64,000 nt of DNA from Ipomoea triloba (lineage: Eukaryota; Streptophyta; Magnoliopsida; Solanales; Convolvulaceae): positions 22,614,036 to 22,678,035 of the forward strand of contig NC_044916.1 in assembly GCF_003576645.1 (NCBI RefSeq), given 5' to 3'. This document shows, one piece after another, positions 1-13,445 of this stretch; position 1 is the first letter of the stretch, and every line of letters begins with the position of its first letter. The position numbers and the translations under genes are program-made. The notes beneath the pieces are model-generated. The model was not told where the DNA came from. It saw nothing but the letters and a program-made list of their open reading frames with translations, and did not search any database.

Positions 1-30
1 AAAAATATGACACACAAAATAATGATTTGA

Positions 31-102
31 GTGGTTGTAGTTTTGTGGTAAGAATTCCACGTTGTGGCCGTGGAGACCTGGGCTCGAATCCCAGCAGCCA
101 CA
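31..102 (+). tRNA. tRNA-His (GTG), A14 variant
   Basis: The cloverleaf is complete with anticodon GTG and discriminator A. The first acceptor strand has C5 changed to T, leaving a G-U pair. The D loop has the normally invariant A14 changed to T, which also damages the A box of the internal Pol III promoter. Function is therefore uncertain. Confidence 0.8.
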
Positions 103-1028
103 TTTCAAAATAATAGATTTTGTACATTTTGCGAATTCACAAAAGTCTTGGATAATAATAATTGCCATGTAAGCTTTATAACTCAGAATAACATATGTCG
201 GATAATTTAGAACATTATTTAGATTTCGAATGATTCACCTTACAAACACAATAGTAGTTTTCTCAAAGATTTAAAATCTCTCTAATTTTTGTCTAGGCAT
301 ACAAAGTAATCCCACATGTAAGCTATATAACTCATAATAACATTTGCCGGATAATTTAGAACATTATTTAGATTTCGAATGATTTACCTTGAAAACACAA
401 TAGTACTTTTTTCAAAGATTTAAAATGTCTCTAATATTGTCTAGGCATACTAAGTAATCCCACATTACTTACCCCCACCCTACCCCCAAAATTTTTCAAA
501 TTCACAAAAGTCTTGGATAATAGTAATTGTCATGTACGCTTTATAACTTAGAAAAACATATGCCGCATATGTCAGAACATTATTTAGATTTTGAAACATT
601 TACAGTACAAACACAATAGTTGTTTTGTCTAAGATTTAAAATCTCTCTAATTTTGTCTAGGCATAAAAAGTAATCCAATATTAATTACCCCACCCCATCC
701 CCAAAATTAAAAATTTTGCCAATTCAGGAAAGTCATTGATAATAATATTTAATTGATATGTAAGTTTCCTATTGAATTTTTAACTTTGGCGAATAATATT
801 TTTAAATGAAACAATTGTGCTCACAAGCGAATGCAAGTATTATAAGCCGACAAACACAACCGAAAGGAAACAACATATTTCCTATGCTTGAAAAAGAAGC
901 GATACAAGTTTAGAAGTGTTTTAATTTGAAAACATGGAAATGGTTTAAGAGTTATACTCCGCCATTTTTTTCTGCGTTTAGCTTCATATCGTTTGTATAA
1001 AAAGATGACACACGAAATAATGATGTGA

Positions 1029-1100
1029 GTGGCTGTAGTTTTGTGGTAAGAATTCCACGTTGTGGCCGTGGAGACCTGGGCTCGAATCCCAGCAGCCACA
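1029..1100 (+). tRNA. tRNA-His (GTG), A14 variant
   Basis: All stems pair as in the consensus and the anticodon loop reads TTGTGGC. The only visible departure is A14 to T in the D loop, shared with the copies at 31, 2027, 3026 and 12227. A TATA-like motif lies upstream and TTTT downstream. Confidence 0.85.
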
Positions 1101-2026
1101 TTTCAAAATAATAGATTTTGTACATTTTGCGAATTCACAAAAGTCTTGGATAATAATAATTACCATGTAAGCTTTATAACTCAGAATAACATATGTCGGA
1201 TAATTTAGAACATTATTTAGATTTCGAATGATTCACCTTACAAACACAATAGTAGTTTTCTCAAAGATTTAAAATCTCTCTAATTTTTGTCTAGGCATAC
1301 AAAGTAATCCCACATGTAAGCTATATAACTCAGAAAAACATTTGCCGGATAATTTAGAACATTATTTAGATTTCGAATGATTTCCCTTGAAAACACAATA
1401 GTAGTTTTTTCAAAGATTTAAAATGTCTCTAATTTTGTCTAGGAATACTAAGTAATCCCGCATTACTTACCCCCACCCTACCCCCAAAATTTTCCCAATT
1501 CACAAAAGTCTTGGATAATAGTAATTGTCATGTACGCTTTATAACTTAGAAAAACATATGCCGCATATGTCAGAACATTATTTAGATTTTGAAACATTTA
1601 CAGTACAAACACAATAGTTGTTTTGTCTAAGATTTAAAATCAATCTAAGTTTGTCTAGGCATAAAAAGTAATCCAATATTAATTACCCCACCCCATCCCC
1701 AAAATTAAAAATTTTGCCAATTCAGGAAAGTCATTGATAATAATATTTAATTGATATGTAAGTTTCCTATTGAATTTTTAACTTTGGCGAATAATATTTT
1801 TAAATGAAACAATTGTGCTCACAAGCGAATGCAAGTATTATAAGCCGATAAACACAACCGAAAGGAAACAACATATTTCCTATGCTTGAAAAAGAAGCGA
1901 TACAAGTTTAGAAGTGTTTTAATTTGAAAACATGGAAATGGTTTAAGAGTTATACTCCGCCATTTTTTTCTGCGTTTAGCTTCATATCGTTTGTATAAAA
2001 AGATGACACACGAAATAATGATGTGA

Positions 2027-2098
2027 GTGGCTGTAGTTTTGTGGTAAGAATTCCACGTTGTGGCCGTGGAGACCTGGGCTCGAATCCCAGCAGCCACA
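2027..2098 (+). tRNA. tRNA-His (GTG), A14 variant
   Basis: This copy appears identical to the one at 1029, including A14 to T. Stems, anticodon GTG and discriminator A are intact. Confidence 0.85.
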
Positions 2099-3025
2099 TT
2101 TCAAAATAATAGATTTTGTACATTTTGCGAATTCACAAAAGTCTTGGATAATAATAATTACCATGTAAGCTTTATAACTCAGAATAACATATGTCGGATA
2201 ATTTAGAACATTATTTAGATTTCGAATGATTTACCTTACAAACACAATAGTAGTTTTCTCAAAGATTTAAAATCTCTCTAATTTTTGTCTAGGCATACAA
2301 AGTAATCCCACATGTAAGCTATATAACTCAGAAAAACATTTGCCGGATAATTTAGAACATTATTTAGATTTCGAATGATTTCCCTTGAAAACACAATAGT
2401 AGTTTTTTCAAAGATTTAAAATGTCTCTAATTTTGTCTAGGAATACTAAGTAATCCCGCATTACTTACCCCCACCCTACCCCCAAAATTTTCCCAATTCA
2501 CAAAAGTCTTGGATAATAGTAATTGTCATGTACGCTTTATAACTTAGAAAATCATTTGCCGCATATGTCAGAACATTATTTAGATTTTGAAACATTTACA
2601 GTACAAACACAATAGTTGTTTTGTCTAAGATTTAAAATCTCTCTAATTTTGTCTAGGCATAAAAAGTAATCCAATATTAATTACCCCACCCCATCCCCAA
2701 AATTAAAAATTTTGCCAATTCAGGAAAGTCATTGATAATAATATTTAATTGATATGTAAGTTTCCTATTGAATTTTTAACTTTGGCAAATAATATTTTTA
2801 AATGAAACAATTGTGCTCACAAGCGAATGCAAGTATTATAAGCCGATAAACACAACCGAAAGGAAACAACATATTTCCTATGCTTGAAAAAGAAGCGATA
2901 CAAGTTTAGAAGTGTTTTAATTTGAAAACATGGAAATGGTTTAAGAGTTATACTCCGCCATTTTTTTTCTGCGTTTAGCTTCATATCGTTTGTATAAAAA
3001 TATGACACACAAAATAATGATTTGA

Positions 3026-3096
3026 GTGGTTGTAGTTTTTGGTAAGAATTCCACGTTGTGGCTGTGGAGACCTGGGCTCGAATCCCAGCAGCCACA
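3026..3096 (+). pseudogene. tRNA-His-like, D-arm deletion
   Basis: The copy is 71 nt instead of 72 because one nucleotide is missing from the D-loop T run, in the A14-defective background. The anticodon stem has a C-to-T change that leaves a G-U pair. Loss of A14 and the D-loop deletion make it a likely pseudogene. Confidence 0.7.
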
Positions 3097-4023
3097 TTTC
3101 AAAATAATAGATTTTGTACATTTTGCGAATTCACAAAAGTCTTGGATAATAATAATTGCCATGTAAGCTTTATAACTCAGAATAACATATGTCGGATAAT
3201 TTAGAACATTATTTAGATTTCGAATGATTTACCTTACAAACACAATAGTAGTTTTCTCAAAGATTTAAAATCTCTCTAATTTTTGTCTAGGCATACAAAG
3301 TAATCCCACATGTAAGCTATATAACTCATAATAACATTTGCCGGATAATTTAAAACATTATTTAGATTTCGAATGATTTACCTTGAAAACACAATAGTAG
3401 TTTTTTCAAAGATTTAAAATGTCTCTAATTTTGTCTAGGCATACTAAGTAATCCCACATTACTTACCCCCACCCTACCCCCAAAATTTTTCAAATTCACA
3501 AAAGTCTTGGATAATAGTAATTGTCATGTACGCTTTATAACTTAGAAAAACATATGCCGCATATGTCAGAACATTATTTAGATTTTGAAACATTTACAGT
3601 ACAAACACAATAGTTGTTTTGTCTAAGATTTAAAATCTCTCTAATTTTGTCTAGGCATAAAAAGGAATCCAATATTAATTACCCCACCCCATCCCCAAAA
3701 TTAAAAATTTTGCCAATTCAGGAAAGTCATTGATAATAATATTTAATTGATATGTAAGTTTCCTATTGAATTTTTAACTTTGGCGAATAATATTTTTAAA
3801 TGAAACAATTGTGCTCACAAGCGAATGCAAGTATTATAAGCCGATAAACACAACCGAAAGGAAACAGCAGATTTCCTATGCTTGAAAAAGAAGGGATACA
3901 AGTTTAGAAGTGTAGTAATTTAAAAACATGGAAATGGTTTAAGAGTTATACTCTGCCATTTTTTTTCTGCGTTTAGCTTCATATCGTTTGTATAAAAAGA
4001 TGACACACGAAATAATGATTTGA

Positions 4024-4095
4024 GTGGCTGTAGTTTAGTGGTAAGAATTCCACGTTGTGGCCGTGGAGACCTGGGCTCGAATCCCAGCAGCCACA
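4024..4095 (+). tRNA. tRNA-His (GTG), consensus
   Basis: The acceptor stem GTGGCTG/CAGCCAC, D arm with A14, anticodon stem CCACG/CGTGG with loop TTGTGGC, and T stem CTGGG/CCCAG all pair. The base before G1 is A, so the G-1 residue is not encoded. This agrees with nuclear tRNA-His, where G-1 is added after transcription. A TATAAAAA motif lies about 35 bp upstream. Confidence 0.95.
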
Positions 4096-5024
4096 TTTCA
4101 AAATAATAGATTTTGTACATTTTGCGAATTCACAAAAGTCTTGGATAATAATAATTGCCATGTAAGCTTTATAACTCAGAATAACATATGTCGGATAATT
4201 TAGAACATTATTTAGATTTCGAATGATTTACCTTACAAACACAATAGTAGTTTTCTCAAAGATTTAAAATCTCTCTAATTTTTGTCTAGGCATACAAAGT
4301 AATCCCACATGTAAGCTATATAACTCAGAATAACATTTGCCGGATAATTTAGAACATTATTTAGATTTCGAATGATTTACCTTGAAAACACAATAGTAGT
4401 TTTTTCAAAGATTTAAAATGTCTCTAATTTTGTCTAGGCATACTAAGTAATCCCGCATTACTTACCCCCACCCTACCCCCAAAATTTTCCCAATTCACAA
4501 AAGTCTTGGATAATAGTAATTGTCATGTACGCTTTATAACTTAGAAAATCATTTGCCGCATATGTCAGAACATTATTTAGTTTTTGAAACATTTACAGTA
4601 CAAACACAATAGTTGTTTTGTCTAAGATTTAAAATCAATCTAAGTTTGTCTAGGCATAAAAAGTAATCCAATATTAATTACCCCACCCCATCCCCAAAAT
4701 TAAAAATTTTGCCAATTCAGGAAAGTCATTGATAATAATATTTAATTGATATGTAAGTTTCCTATTGAATTTTTAACTTTGGCGAATAATATTTTTAAAT
4801 GAAACAGTTGTGCTCACAAGCGAATGCAAGTATTATAAGCCGATAAACACAACCGAAAGGAAACAGCAGATTTCCTATGCTTGAAAAGGAAGCGATACAA
4901 GTTTAGAAGTGTAATAATTTAAAAACATGGAAATGGTTTAAGAGTTATATTGCGCCATTTTTTTTTTCTGCGTTTAGCTTCATACCGTTTGAATAAAACT
5001 ATGACACACTAATTAAGGATATGA

Positions 5025-5096
5025 GTGGCTGTAGTTTAGTGGTAAGAATTCAACGCTGTGGCCGTGGAGACCTGGGCTTGAATCCCAGCAGCCACA
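5025..5096 (+). pseudogene. tRNA-His-like, mutated anticodon stem and T loop
   Basis: The anticodon GTG is kept. The anticodon stem has C28 changed to A, giving an A-G mismatch, and the T loop has the conserved C56 changed to T. C56 is needed for the G19-C56 tertiary pair and lies in the B box. It is probably inactive. Confidence 0.6.
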
Positions 5097-6022
5097 ATTC
5101 GAAATTATAGATTTTGTACATTTTGCGAATTCACAAAAGTCTTGAATAATAATAATTGCCATGTAAGCTTTATAACTCAAAATAACATATGTCGGATAAT
5201 TTAGAACATTATTTAGATTTCGAATGATTTACCTTACAAACACAATAGTAGTTTTCTCAAAGATTTAAAATCTCTCTAATTTTTGTCTAGGCATACAAAG
5301 TAATTCCACATGTAAGCTATATAACTCAGAATAACATTTGCCGGATAATTTAGAACATTATTTAGATTTCGAATGATTTACCCTGTAAACACAATAGTAG
5401 TTTTTTCAAAGATTTAAAATGTCTCTAATTTTGTCTAGGCATACTAAGTTGTCCCACATTACTTACCCCCACCCTACCCCCAAAATTTTTCAAATTCACA
5501 AAAGTCTTGGATAATAGTAATTGTCATGTACGCTATATCATTTAGAAAAACATATGCCGCATATGTCAGAACATTATTTAGATTTTGAAACATTTACAGT
5601 ACAAACACAATAGTTGTTTTGTCTAAGATTTAAAATCTCTCTAATTTTGTCTAGGCATAAAAAAGAATCCAATATTAATTACCCCACCCCATCCTAAAAT
5701 TAAAAATTTTGCAATTTCAGGAAAGTCATTGATAATAATATTTAATTGATATGTAAGTTTCCTATTGAATTTTTAACTTTGGCGAATAATATTTTTAAAT
5801 GCAACAATTGTGCTCACAAGCTTATGCAAGTATTATAAGCCGATAAACACAACCGAAAGGAAACAGCAAATTTCCTATGCTTGAAAAAGAAGCGATACAA
5901 GTTTAGAAGTGTTTTTATTTGAAAACATGGAAATGGTTTAAGAGTTATAATCCGCCATTTTTTTTCTGCGTTTAGCTTCATATCGGTTGTATAAAAAGAT
6001 GACACACGAAATAATGATTTGA

Positions 6023-6094
6023 GTGGCTGTAGTTTAGTGGTAAGAATTCCACGTTGTGGCCGTGGAGACCTGGGCTCGAATCCCAGCACCCACA
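6023..6094 (+). tRNA. tRNA-His (GTG), acceptor C-C mismatch
   Basis: Everything matches the consensus except G68 changed to C on the 3' acceptor strand, which opposes C5. The same lesion is present at 7021 and 11103. Internal promoter boxes are intact, so it could be transcribed, but processing and charging may be impaired. Confidence 0.75.
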
Positions 6095-7020
6095 TTTCAA
6101 AATAATAGATTTTGTACATTTTGCGAATTCACAAAAGTCTTGGATAATAATAATTGCCGTGTAAGCTTTATAACTCAGAATAACATATGTCGGATAATTT
6201 AGAACATTATTTAGATTTCGAATGATTTACCTTACAAACACAATAGTAGTTTTCTCGAAGATTTAAAATCTCTCTAATTTTTGTCTAGGCATACAAAGTA
6301 ATCCCACATGTAAGCTATATAACTCAGAATAACATTTGCCGTATAATTTAGAACATTATTTAGATTTCGAATGATTTACCCTGTAAACACAATAGTAGTT
6401 TTTTCAAAGATTTAAAATGTCTCTAATTTTGTCTTGGCATACTAAGTAGTCCCACATTACTTACCGACACCCTACCCCCAAAATTTTTCAAATTCACAAA
6501 AGTCTTGGATAATTGTAATTGCCATGTACGCTTTATCACTTAGAAAAACATATGCCGCATATGTCAGAACATTATTTAGATTTTGAAACATTTATAGTAC
6601 AAACACAATAGTTGTTTTGTCTAAGATTTCAAATCTCTCTAATTTTGTCTAGGCATAAAAAAGAATCCAATATTAATTACCCCACCCCATCCCCAAAATT
6701 AAAAATTTTGCAATTTCAGGAAAGTCATTGATAATAATATTTAATTGATATGTAAGTTTCCTATTGAATTTTTAACTTTGGCGAATAATATTTTTAAATG
6801 AAACAATTGTGCTCACAAGCGAATGCAAGTATTATAAGCCGATAAACACAACCGAAAGGAAACAGCAGATTTCCTATGCTTGAAAAAGAAGCGATACAAG
6901 TTTAGAAGTGTTTTAATTTGAAAACATGGAAATGGTTTAAGAGTTATACTCCGCCATTTTTTTCTGCGTTTAGCTTCATATCGGTTGTATAAAAAGATGA
7001 CACACGAAATAATGATTTGA

Positions 7021-7092
7021 GTGGCTGTAGTTTAGTGGTAAGAATTCCACGTTGTGGCCGTGGAGACCTGGGCTCGAATCCCAGCACCCACA
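7021..7092 (+). tRNA. tRNA-His (GTG), acceptor C-C mismatch
   Basis: It is the same as the copy at 6023, with G68 to C in the acceptor stem. A and B boxes are intact. Confidence 0.75.
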
Positions 7093-8018
7093 TTTCAAAA
7101 TAATAGATTTTGTACATTTTGCGAATTCACAAAAGTCTTGGATAATAATAATTGCCATGTAAGCTTTATAACTCAGAATAACATATGTCGGATAATTTAG
7201 AACATTATTTAGATTTCGAATGATTTACCTTACAAACACAATAGTAGTTTTCTCAAAGATTTAAAATCTCTCTAATTTTTGTCTAGGCATACAAAGTAAT
7301 CCCACATGTAAGCTATATAACTCAGAATAACATTTGCCGGATAATTTAGAACATTATTTAGATTTCGAATGATTTACCTTGTAAACACAATAGTAGTTTT
7401 TTCAAAGATTTAAAATGTCTCTAATTTTGTCTTGGCATACTAAGTAGTCCCACATTACTTACCCACACCCTACCCCCAAAATTTTTCAAATTCACAAAAG
7501 TCTTGGATAATTGTAATTGTCATGTACGCTTTATCACTTAGAAAAACATATGCCGCATATGTCAGAACATTATTTAGATTTTGAAACATTTATAGTACAA
7601 ACACAATAGTTGTTTTGTCTAAGATTTAAAATCTCTCTAATTTTGTCTAGGCATAAAAAAGAATCCAATATTAATTACCCCACCCCATCCCCAAAATTAA
7701 AAATTTTGCAAATTCAGGAAAGTCATTGATAATAATATTTAATTGATATGTAAGTTTCCTATTGAATTTTTAACTTTGGCGAATAATATTTTTAAATGAA
7801 ACAATTGTGCTCACAAGCGAATGCAAGTATTATAAGCCGATAAACACAACCGAAAGGAAACAGCAGATTTCCTATGCTTGAAAAAGAAGCGATACAAGTT
7901 TAGAAGTGTTTTAATTTGAAAACATGGAAATGGTTTAAGAGTTATACTCCGCCATTTTTTTCTGCGTTTAGCTTCATATCGTTTGTATAAAAAGATGACA
8001 CACGAAATAATGATGTGA

Positions 8019-8090
8019 GTGGCTGTAGTTTAGTGGTAAGAATTCCACGTTGTGGCCGTGGAGACCTGGGCTCGAATCCCAGCAGCCACA
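8019..8090 (+). tRNA. tRNA-His (GTG), consensus
   Basis: It is a consensus copy with all stems paired and A14 present. A TATAAAAA-like motif lies about 35 bp upstream and the TTTT Pol III stop lies at 8106-8109. Its downstream spacer contains the 14-fold 149-bp amplification. Confidence 0.95.
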
Positions 8091-8330
8091 TTTCAAAATA
8101 ATAGATTTTGTACATTTTGCGAATTCACAAAAGTCTTGGATAATAATAATTGCCATGTAAGCTTTATAACTCAGAATAACATATGTCGGATAATTTAGAA
8201 CATTATTTAGATTTCGAATGATTTACCTTACAAACACAATAGTAGTTTTCTCAAAGATTTAAAATCTCTCTAATTTTTGTCTAGGCATACAAAGTAATCC
8301 CACATGTAAGCTATATAACTCAGAATAACA

Positions 8331-10416
8331 TTTGCCGGATAATTTAGAACATTATTTAGATTTCGAATGATTTACCTTACAAACACAATAGTAGTTTTCT
8401 CAAAGATTTAAAATCTCTCTAATTTTTGTCTAGGCATACAAAGTAATCCCACATGTAAGCTATATAACTCAGAATAACATTTGCCGGATAATTTAGAACA
8501 TTATTTAGATTTCGAATGATTTACCTTACAAACACAATAGTAGTTTTCTCAAAGATTTAAAATCTCTCTAATTTTTGTCTAGGCATACAAAGTAATCCCA
8601 CATGTAAGCTATATAACTCAGAATAACATTTGCCGGATAATTTAGAACATTATTTAGATTTCGAATGATTTACCTTACAAACACAATAGTAGTTTTCTCA
8701 AAGATTTAAAATCTCTCTAATTTTTGTCTAGGCATACAAAGTAATCCCACATGTAAGCTATATAACTCAGAATAACATTTGCCGGATAATTTAGAACATT
8801 ATTTAGATTTCGAATGATTTACCTTACAAACACAATAGTAGTTTTCTCAAAGATTTAAAATCTCTCTAATTTTTGTCTAGGCATACAAAGTAATCCCACA
8901 TGTAAGCTATATAACTCAGAATAACATTTGCCGGATAATTTAGAACATTATTTAGATTTCGAATGATTTACCTTACAAACACAATAGTAGTTTTCTCAAA
9001 GATTTAAAATCTCTCTAATTTTTGTCTAGGCATACAAAGTAATCCCACATGTAAGCTATATAACTCAGAATAACATTTGCCGGATAATTTAGAACATTAT
9101 TTAGATTTCGAATGATTTACCTTACAAACACAATAGTAGTTTTCTCAAAGATTTAAAATCTCTCTAATTTTTGTCTAGGCATACAAAGTAATCCCACATG
9201 TAAGCTATATAACTCAGAATAACATTTGCCGGATAATTTAGAACATTATTTAGATTTCGAATGATTTACCTTACAAACACAATAGTAGTTTTCTCAAAGA
9301 TTTAAAATCTCTCTAATTTTTGTCTAGGCATACAAAGTAATCCCACATGTAAGCTATATAACTCAGAATAACATTTGCCGGATAATTTAGAACATTATTT
9401 AGATTTCGAATGATTTACCTTACAAACACAATAGTAGTTTTCTCAAAGATTTAAAATCTCTCTAATTTTTGTCTAGGCATACAAAGTAATCCCACATGTA
9501 AGCTATATAACTCAGAATAACATTTGCCGGATAATTTAGAACATTATTTAGATTTCGAATGATTTACCTTACAAACACAATAGTAGTTTTCTCAAAGATT
9601 TAAAATCTCTCTAATTTTTGTCTAGGCATACAAAGTAATCCCACATGTAAGCTATATAACTCAGAATAACATTTGCCGGATAATTTAGAACATTATTTAG
9701 ATTTCGAATGATTTACCTTACAAACACAATAGTAGTTTTCTCAAAGATTTAAAATCTCTCTAATTTTTGTCTAGGCATACAAAGTAATCCCACATGTAAG
9801 CTATATAACTCAGAATAACATTTGCCGGATAATTTAGAACATTATTTAGATTTCGAATGATTTACCTTACAAACACAATAGTAGTTTTCTCAAAGATTTA
9901 AAATCTCTCTAATTTTTGTCTAGGCATACAAAGTAATCCCACATGTAAGCTATATAACTCAGAATAACATTTGCCGGATAATTTAGAACATTATTTAGAT
10001 TTCGAATGATTTACCTTACAAACACAATAGTAGTTTTCTCAAAGATTTAAAATCTCTCTAATTTTTGTCTAGGCATACAAAGTAATCCCACATGTAAGCT
10101 ATATAACTCAGAATAACATTTGCCGGATAATTTAGAACATTATTTAGATTTCGAATGATTTACCTTACAAACACAATAGTAGTTTTCTCAAAGATTTAAA
10201 ATCTCTCTAATTTTTGTCTAGGCATACAAAGTAATCCCACATGTAAGCTATATAACTCAGAATAACATTTGCCGGATAATTTAGAACATTATTTAGATTT
10301 CGAATGATTTACCTTACAAACACAATAGTAGTTTTCTCAAAGATTTAAAATCTCTCTAATTTTTGTCTAGGCATACAAAGTAATCCCACATGTAAGCTAT
10401 ATAACTCAGAATAACA
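8331..10416. repeat. 149-bp satellite, 14 visibly identical copies
   Basis: The motif TTTGCCGGATAA starts at 8331, 8480, 8629 and so on to 10417, always 149 bp apart. I see no substitution among the 14 copies. In an ordinary array unit the same region has one sub-repeat with CATATGTCGG followed by one with CATTTGCCGG. The amplified copies are a hybrid: the second type's left part joined to the first type's right part, as expected from unequal crossing-over between the two. The perfect identity means either very recent expansion or an assembly loop. Confidence 0.95.
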
Positions 10417-11102
10417 TTTGCCGGATAATTTAGAACATTATTTAGATTTCGAATGATTTACCTTGTAAACACAATAGTAGTTTTTTCAAAGATTTAAAAT
10501 GTCTCTAATTTTGTCTTGGCATACTAAGTAGTCCCACATTACTTACCCACACCCTACCCCCAAAATTTTTCAAATTCACAAAAGTCTTGGATAATTGTAA
10601 TTGTCATGTACGCTTTATCACTTAGAAAAACATATGCCGCATATGTCAGAACATTATTTAGATTTTGAAACATTTATAGTACAAACACAATAGTTGTTTT
10701 GTCTAAGATTTAAAATCTCTCTAATTTTGTCTAGGCATAAAAAAGAATCCAATATTAATTACCCCACCCCATCCCCAAAATTAAAAATTTTGCAATTTCA
10801 GGAAAGTCATTGATAATAATATTTAATTGATATGTAAGTTTCCTATTGAATTTTTAACTTTGGCGAATAATATTTTTAAATGAAACAATTGTGCTCACAA
10901 GCGAATGCAAGTATTATAAGCCGATAAACACAACCGAAAGGAAACAGCAGATTTCCTATGCTTGAAAAAGAAGCGATACAAGTTTAGAAGTGTTTTAATT
11001 TGAAAACATGGAAATGGTTTAAGAGTTATACTCCGCCATTTTTTTCTGCGTTTAGCTTCATATCGTTTGTATAAAAAGATGACACACGAAATAATGATGT
11101 GA

Positions 11103-11174
11103 GTGGCTGTAGTTTAGTGGTAAGAATTCCACGTTGTGGCCGTGGAGACCTGGGCTCGAATCCCAGCACCCACA
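11103..11174 (+). tRNA. tRNA-His (GTG), acceptor C-C mismatch
   Basis: It carries the same G68-to-C acceptor lesion as 6023 and 7021. The rest of the gene and its TTTT downstream are normal. Confidence 0.75.
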
Positions 11175-11569
11175 TTTCAAAATAATAGATTTTGTACATT
11201 TTGCGAATTCACAAAAGTCTTGGATAATAATAATTGCCGTGTAAGCTTTATAACTAAGAATAACATATGTCGGATAATTTAGAACATTATTTAGATTTCG
11301 AATGATTTACCTTACAAACACAAAAGTAGTTTTCTCAAAGATTTAAAATCTCTCTAATTTTTGTCTAGGCATACAAAGTAATCCCACATGTAAGCTATAT
11401 AACTCAGAATAACATTTGACGGATAATTTAGAACATTATTTAGATTTCGAATGATTTACCTTGAAAACACAATAGTAGTTTTTTCAAAGATTTAAAATGT
11501 CTCTAATATTGTCTAGGCATACAAAGTAATCCCGCATTACTTACCCCCACCCTACCCCCAAAATTTTTT

Positions 11570-11750
11570 AAATTCACAAAAGTCTTGGATAATAGTAATT
11601 GTCATGTACGCAAATTCACAAAAGTCTTGGATAATAGTAATTGTCATGTACGCTAATTCACAAAAGTCTTGGATAATAGTAATTGTCATGTACGCTTTAT
11701 AACAAAAGTCTTGGATAATAGTAATTGTCATGTACGCTTTATAACTTAGA
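11570..11750. repeat. Staircase duplication of a 41-49 bp spacer segment
   Basis: The segment starting AATTCACAAAAGTCTTGG is repeated four times in a row, and each successive copy extends a little further to the right before restarting. Other units have it once. This overlapping-ladder form suggests assembly overlap errors more than a biological tandem repeat. Confidence 0.8.
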
Positions 11751-12226
11751 AAAACATATGCCGCATATGTCAGAACATTATTTAGATTTTGAAACATTTG
11801 CAGTACAAACACAATAGTTGTTTTGTCTAAGATTTAAAATCAATCTAAGTTTGTCTAGGCATAAAAAGTAATCCAATATTAATTACCCCACCCCATCCCC
11901 AAAATTAAAAATTTTGCCAATTCAGGAAAGTCATTGATAATAATATTTAATTGATATGTAAGTTTCCTATTGAATTTTTAACTTTGGCGAATAATATTTT
12001 TAAATGAAACAATTGTGTTCACAAGCGAATGCAAGTATTATAAGCCGATAAACACACTCGAAAGGAAACAGCAGATTTCCTATGCTTGAAAAAGAAGCGA
12101 TACAAGTTTAGAAGTGTTTTAATTTGAAAACATGGAAATGGTTTAAGAGTTATACTCCGCCATTTTTTTCTGCGTTTAGCTTCATACCGTTTGTATAAAA
12201 AGATGACACACGAAATAATGATGTGA

Positions 12227-12298
12227 GTAGCTGTAGTTTTGTGGTAAGAATTCCACGTTGTGGCCGTGGAGACCTGGGCTCGAATCCCAGCAGCCACA
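12227..12298 (+). pseudogene. tRNA-His-like, A14 and G3 mutated
   Basis: The anticodon GTG is present, but G3 is changed to A (A-C mismatch with C70) and A14 is changed to T. Two lesions in conserved positions make it a likely pseudogene. Confidence 0.6.
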
Positions 12299-13373
12299 TT
12301 TCAAAATAATAGATTTTGTACATTTTGCGAATTCACAAAAGTCTTGGATAATAATAATTGCCATGTAAGCTTTATAACTCAGAATAACATATGTCGGATA
12401 ATTTAGAACATTATTTAGATTTAGAATGATTTACCTTGAAAACACAATAGTACTTTTTTCAAAGATTTAAAATCTCTCTAATTTTTGTCTAGGCATACAA
12501 AGTAATCCCACATGTAAGCTATATAACTCAGAATAACATTTGCCGGATAATTTAGAACATTATTTAGATTTAGAATGATTTACCTTGAAAACACAATAGT
12601 AGTTTTTTCAAAGATTTAAAATGTCTCTAATTTTGTCTAGGCATACTAAGTAATCCCGCATTACTTACCCCCACCCTACCCCCAAAATTTTCCCAATTCA
12701 CAAAAGTCTTGGATAATAGTAATTGTCATGTACGCTTTATCACTTAGAAAAACATATGCTGCATATGTCAGAACATTATTTAGATTTTGAAACATTTATA
12801 GTACAAACACAATAGTTGTTTTGTCTAAGATTTAAAATCTCTCTAATTTTTGTCTAGGCATACAAAGTAATCCCACATGTAAGCTATATAACTCAGAATA
12901 ACATTTGCCGGATAATTTCGACCATTATTTAGATTTAGAATGATTTACCTTGAAAACACAATAGTAGTTTTTTCAAAGATTTAAAATGTCTCTAATTTTG
13001 TCTAGGCATAAAAAAGAATCCAATATTAATTACCCCACCCCATCCCCAAAATTAAAAATTTTGCAATTTCAGGAAAGTCATTGATAATAATATTTAATTG
13101 ATATGTAAGTTTCCTATTGAATTTTTAACTTTGGCGAATAATATTTTTAAATGAAACAATTGTGCTCACAAGCGAATGCAAGTATTATAAGCCGATAAAC
13201 ACAACCGAAAGGAAACAGCAGATTTCCTATGCTTGAAAAGGAAGCGATACAAGTTTAGAAGTGTTTTAATTTGAAAACATGGAAATGGTTTAAGAGTTAT
13301 ACTCCGCCATTTTTTTCTGCGTTTAGCTTCATATCGTTTGTATAAAAAGATGACACACGAAATAATGATGTGA

Positions 13374-13445
13374 GTGGCTGTAGTTTAGTGGTAAGAATTC
13401 CACATTGTGGCCGTGGAGACCTGGGCTCGAATCCCAGCAACCACA
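13374..13445 (+). pseudogene. tRNA-His-like with LTR inserted at its 3' end
   Basis: The anticodon GTG is present. G31 is changed to A in the anticodon stem (A-C mismatch) and G68 is changed to A in the acceptor stem (C-A mismatch). The solo LTR begins directly after the discriminator base, so the usual downstream TTTT is moved 3 kb away. It is probably inactive. Confidence 0.65.

Noticed and set aside
8331..10416. CRISPR-like regular repeat
   Set aside because: The repeats are contiguous with no unique spacers, the unit is 149 bp, and the context is a plant nuclear satellite.
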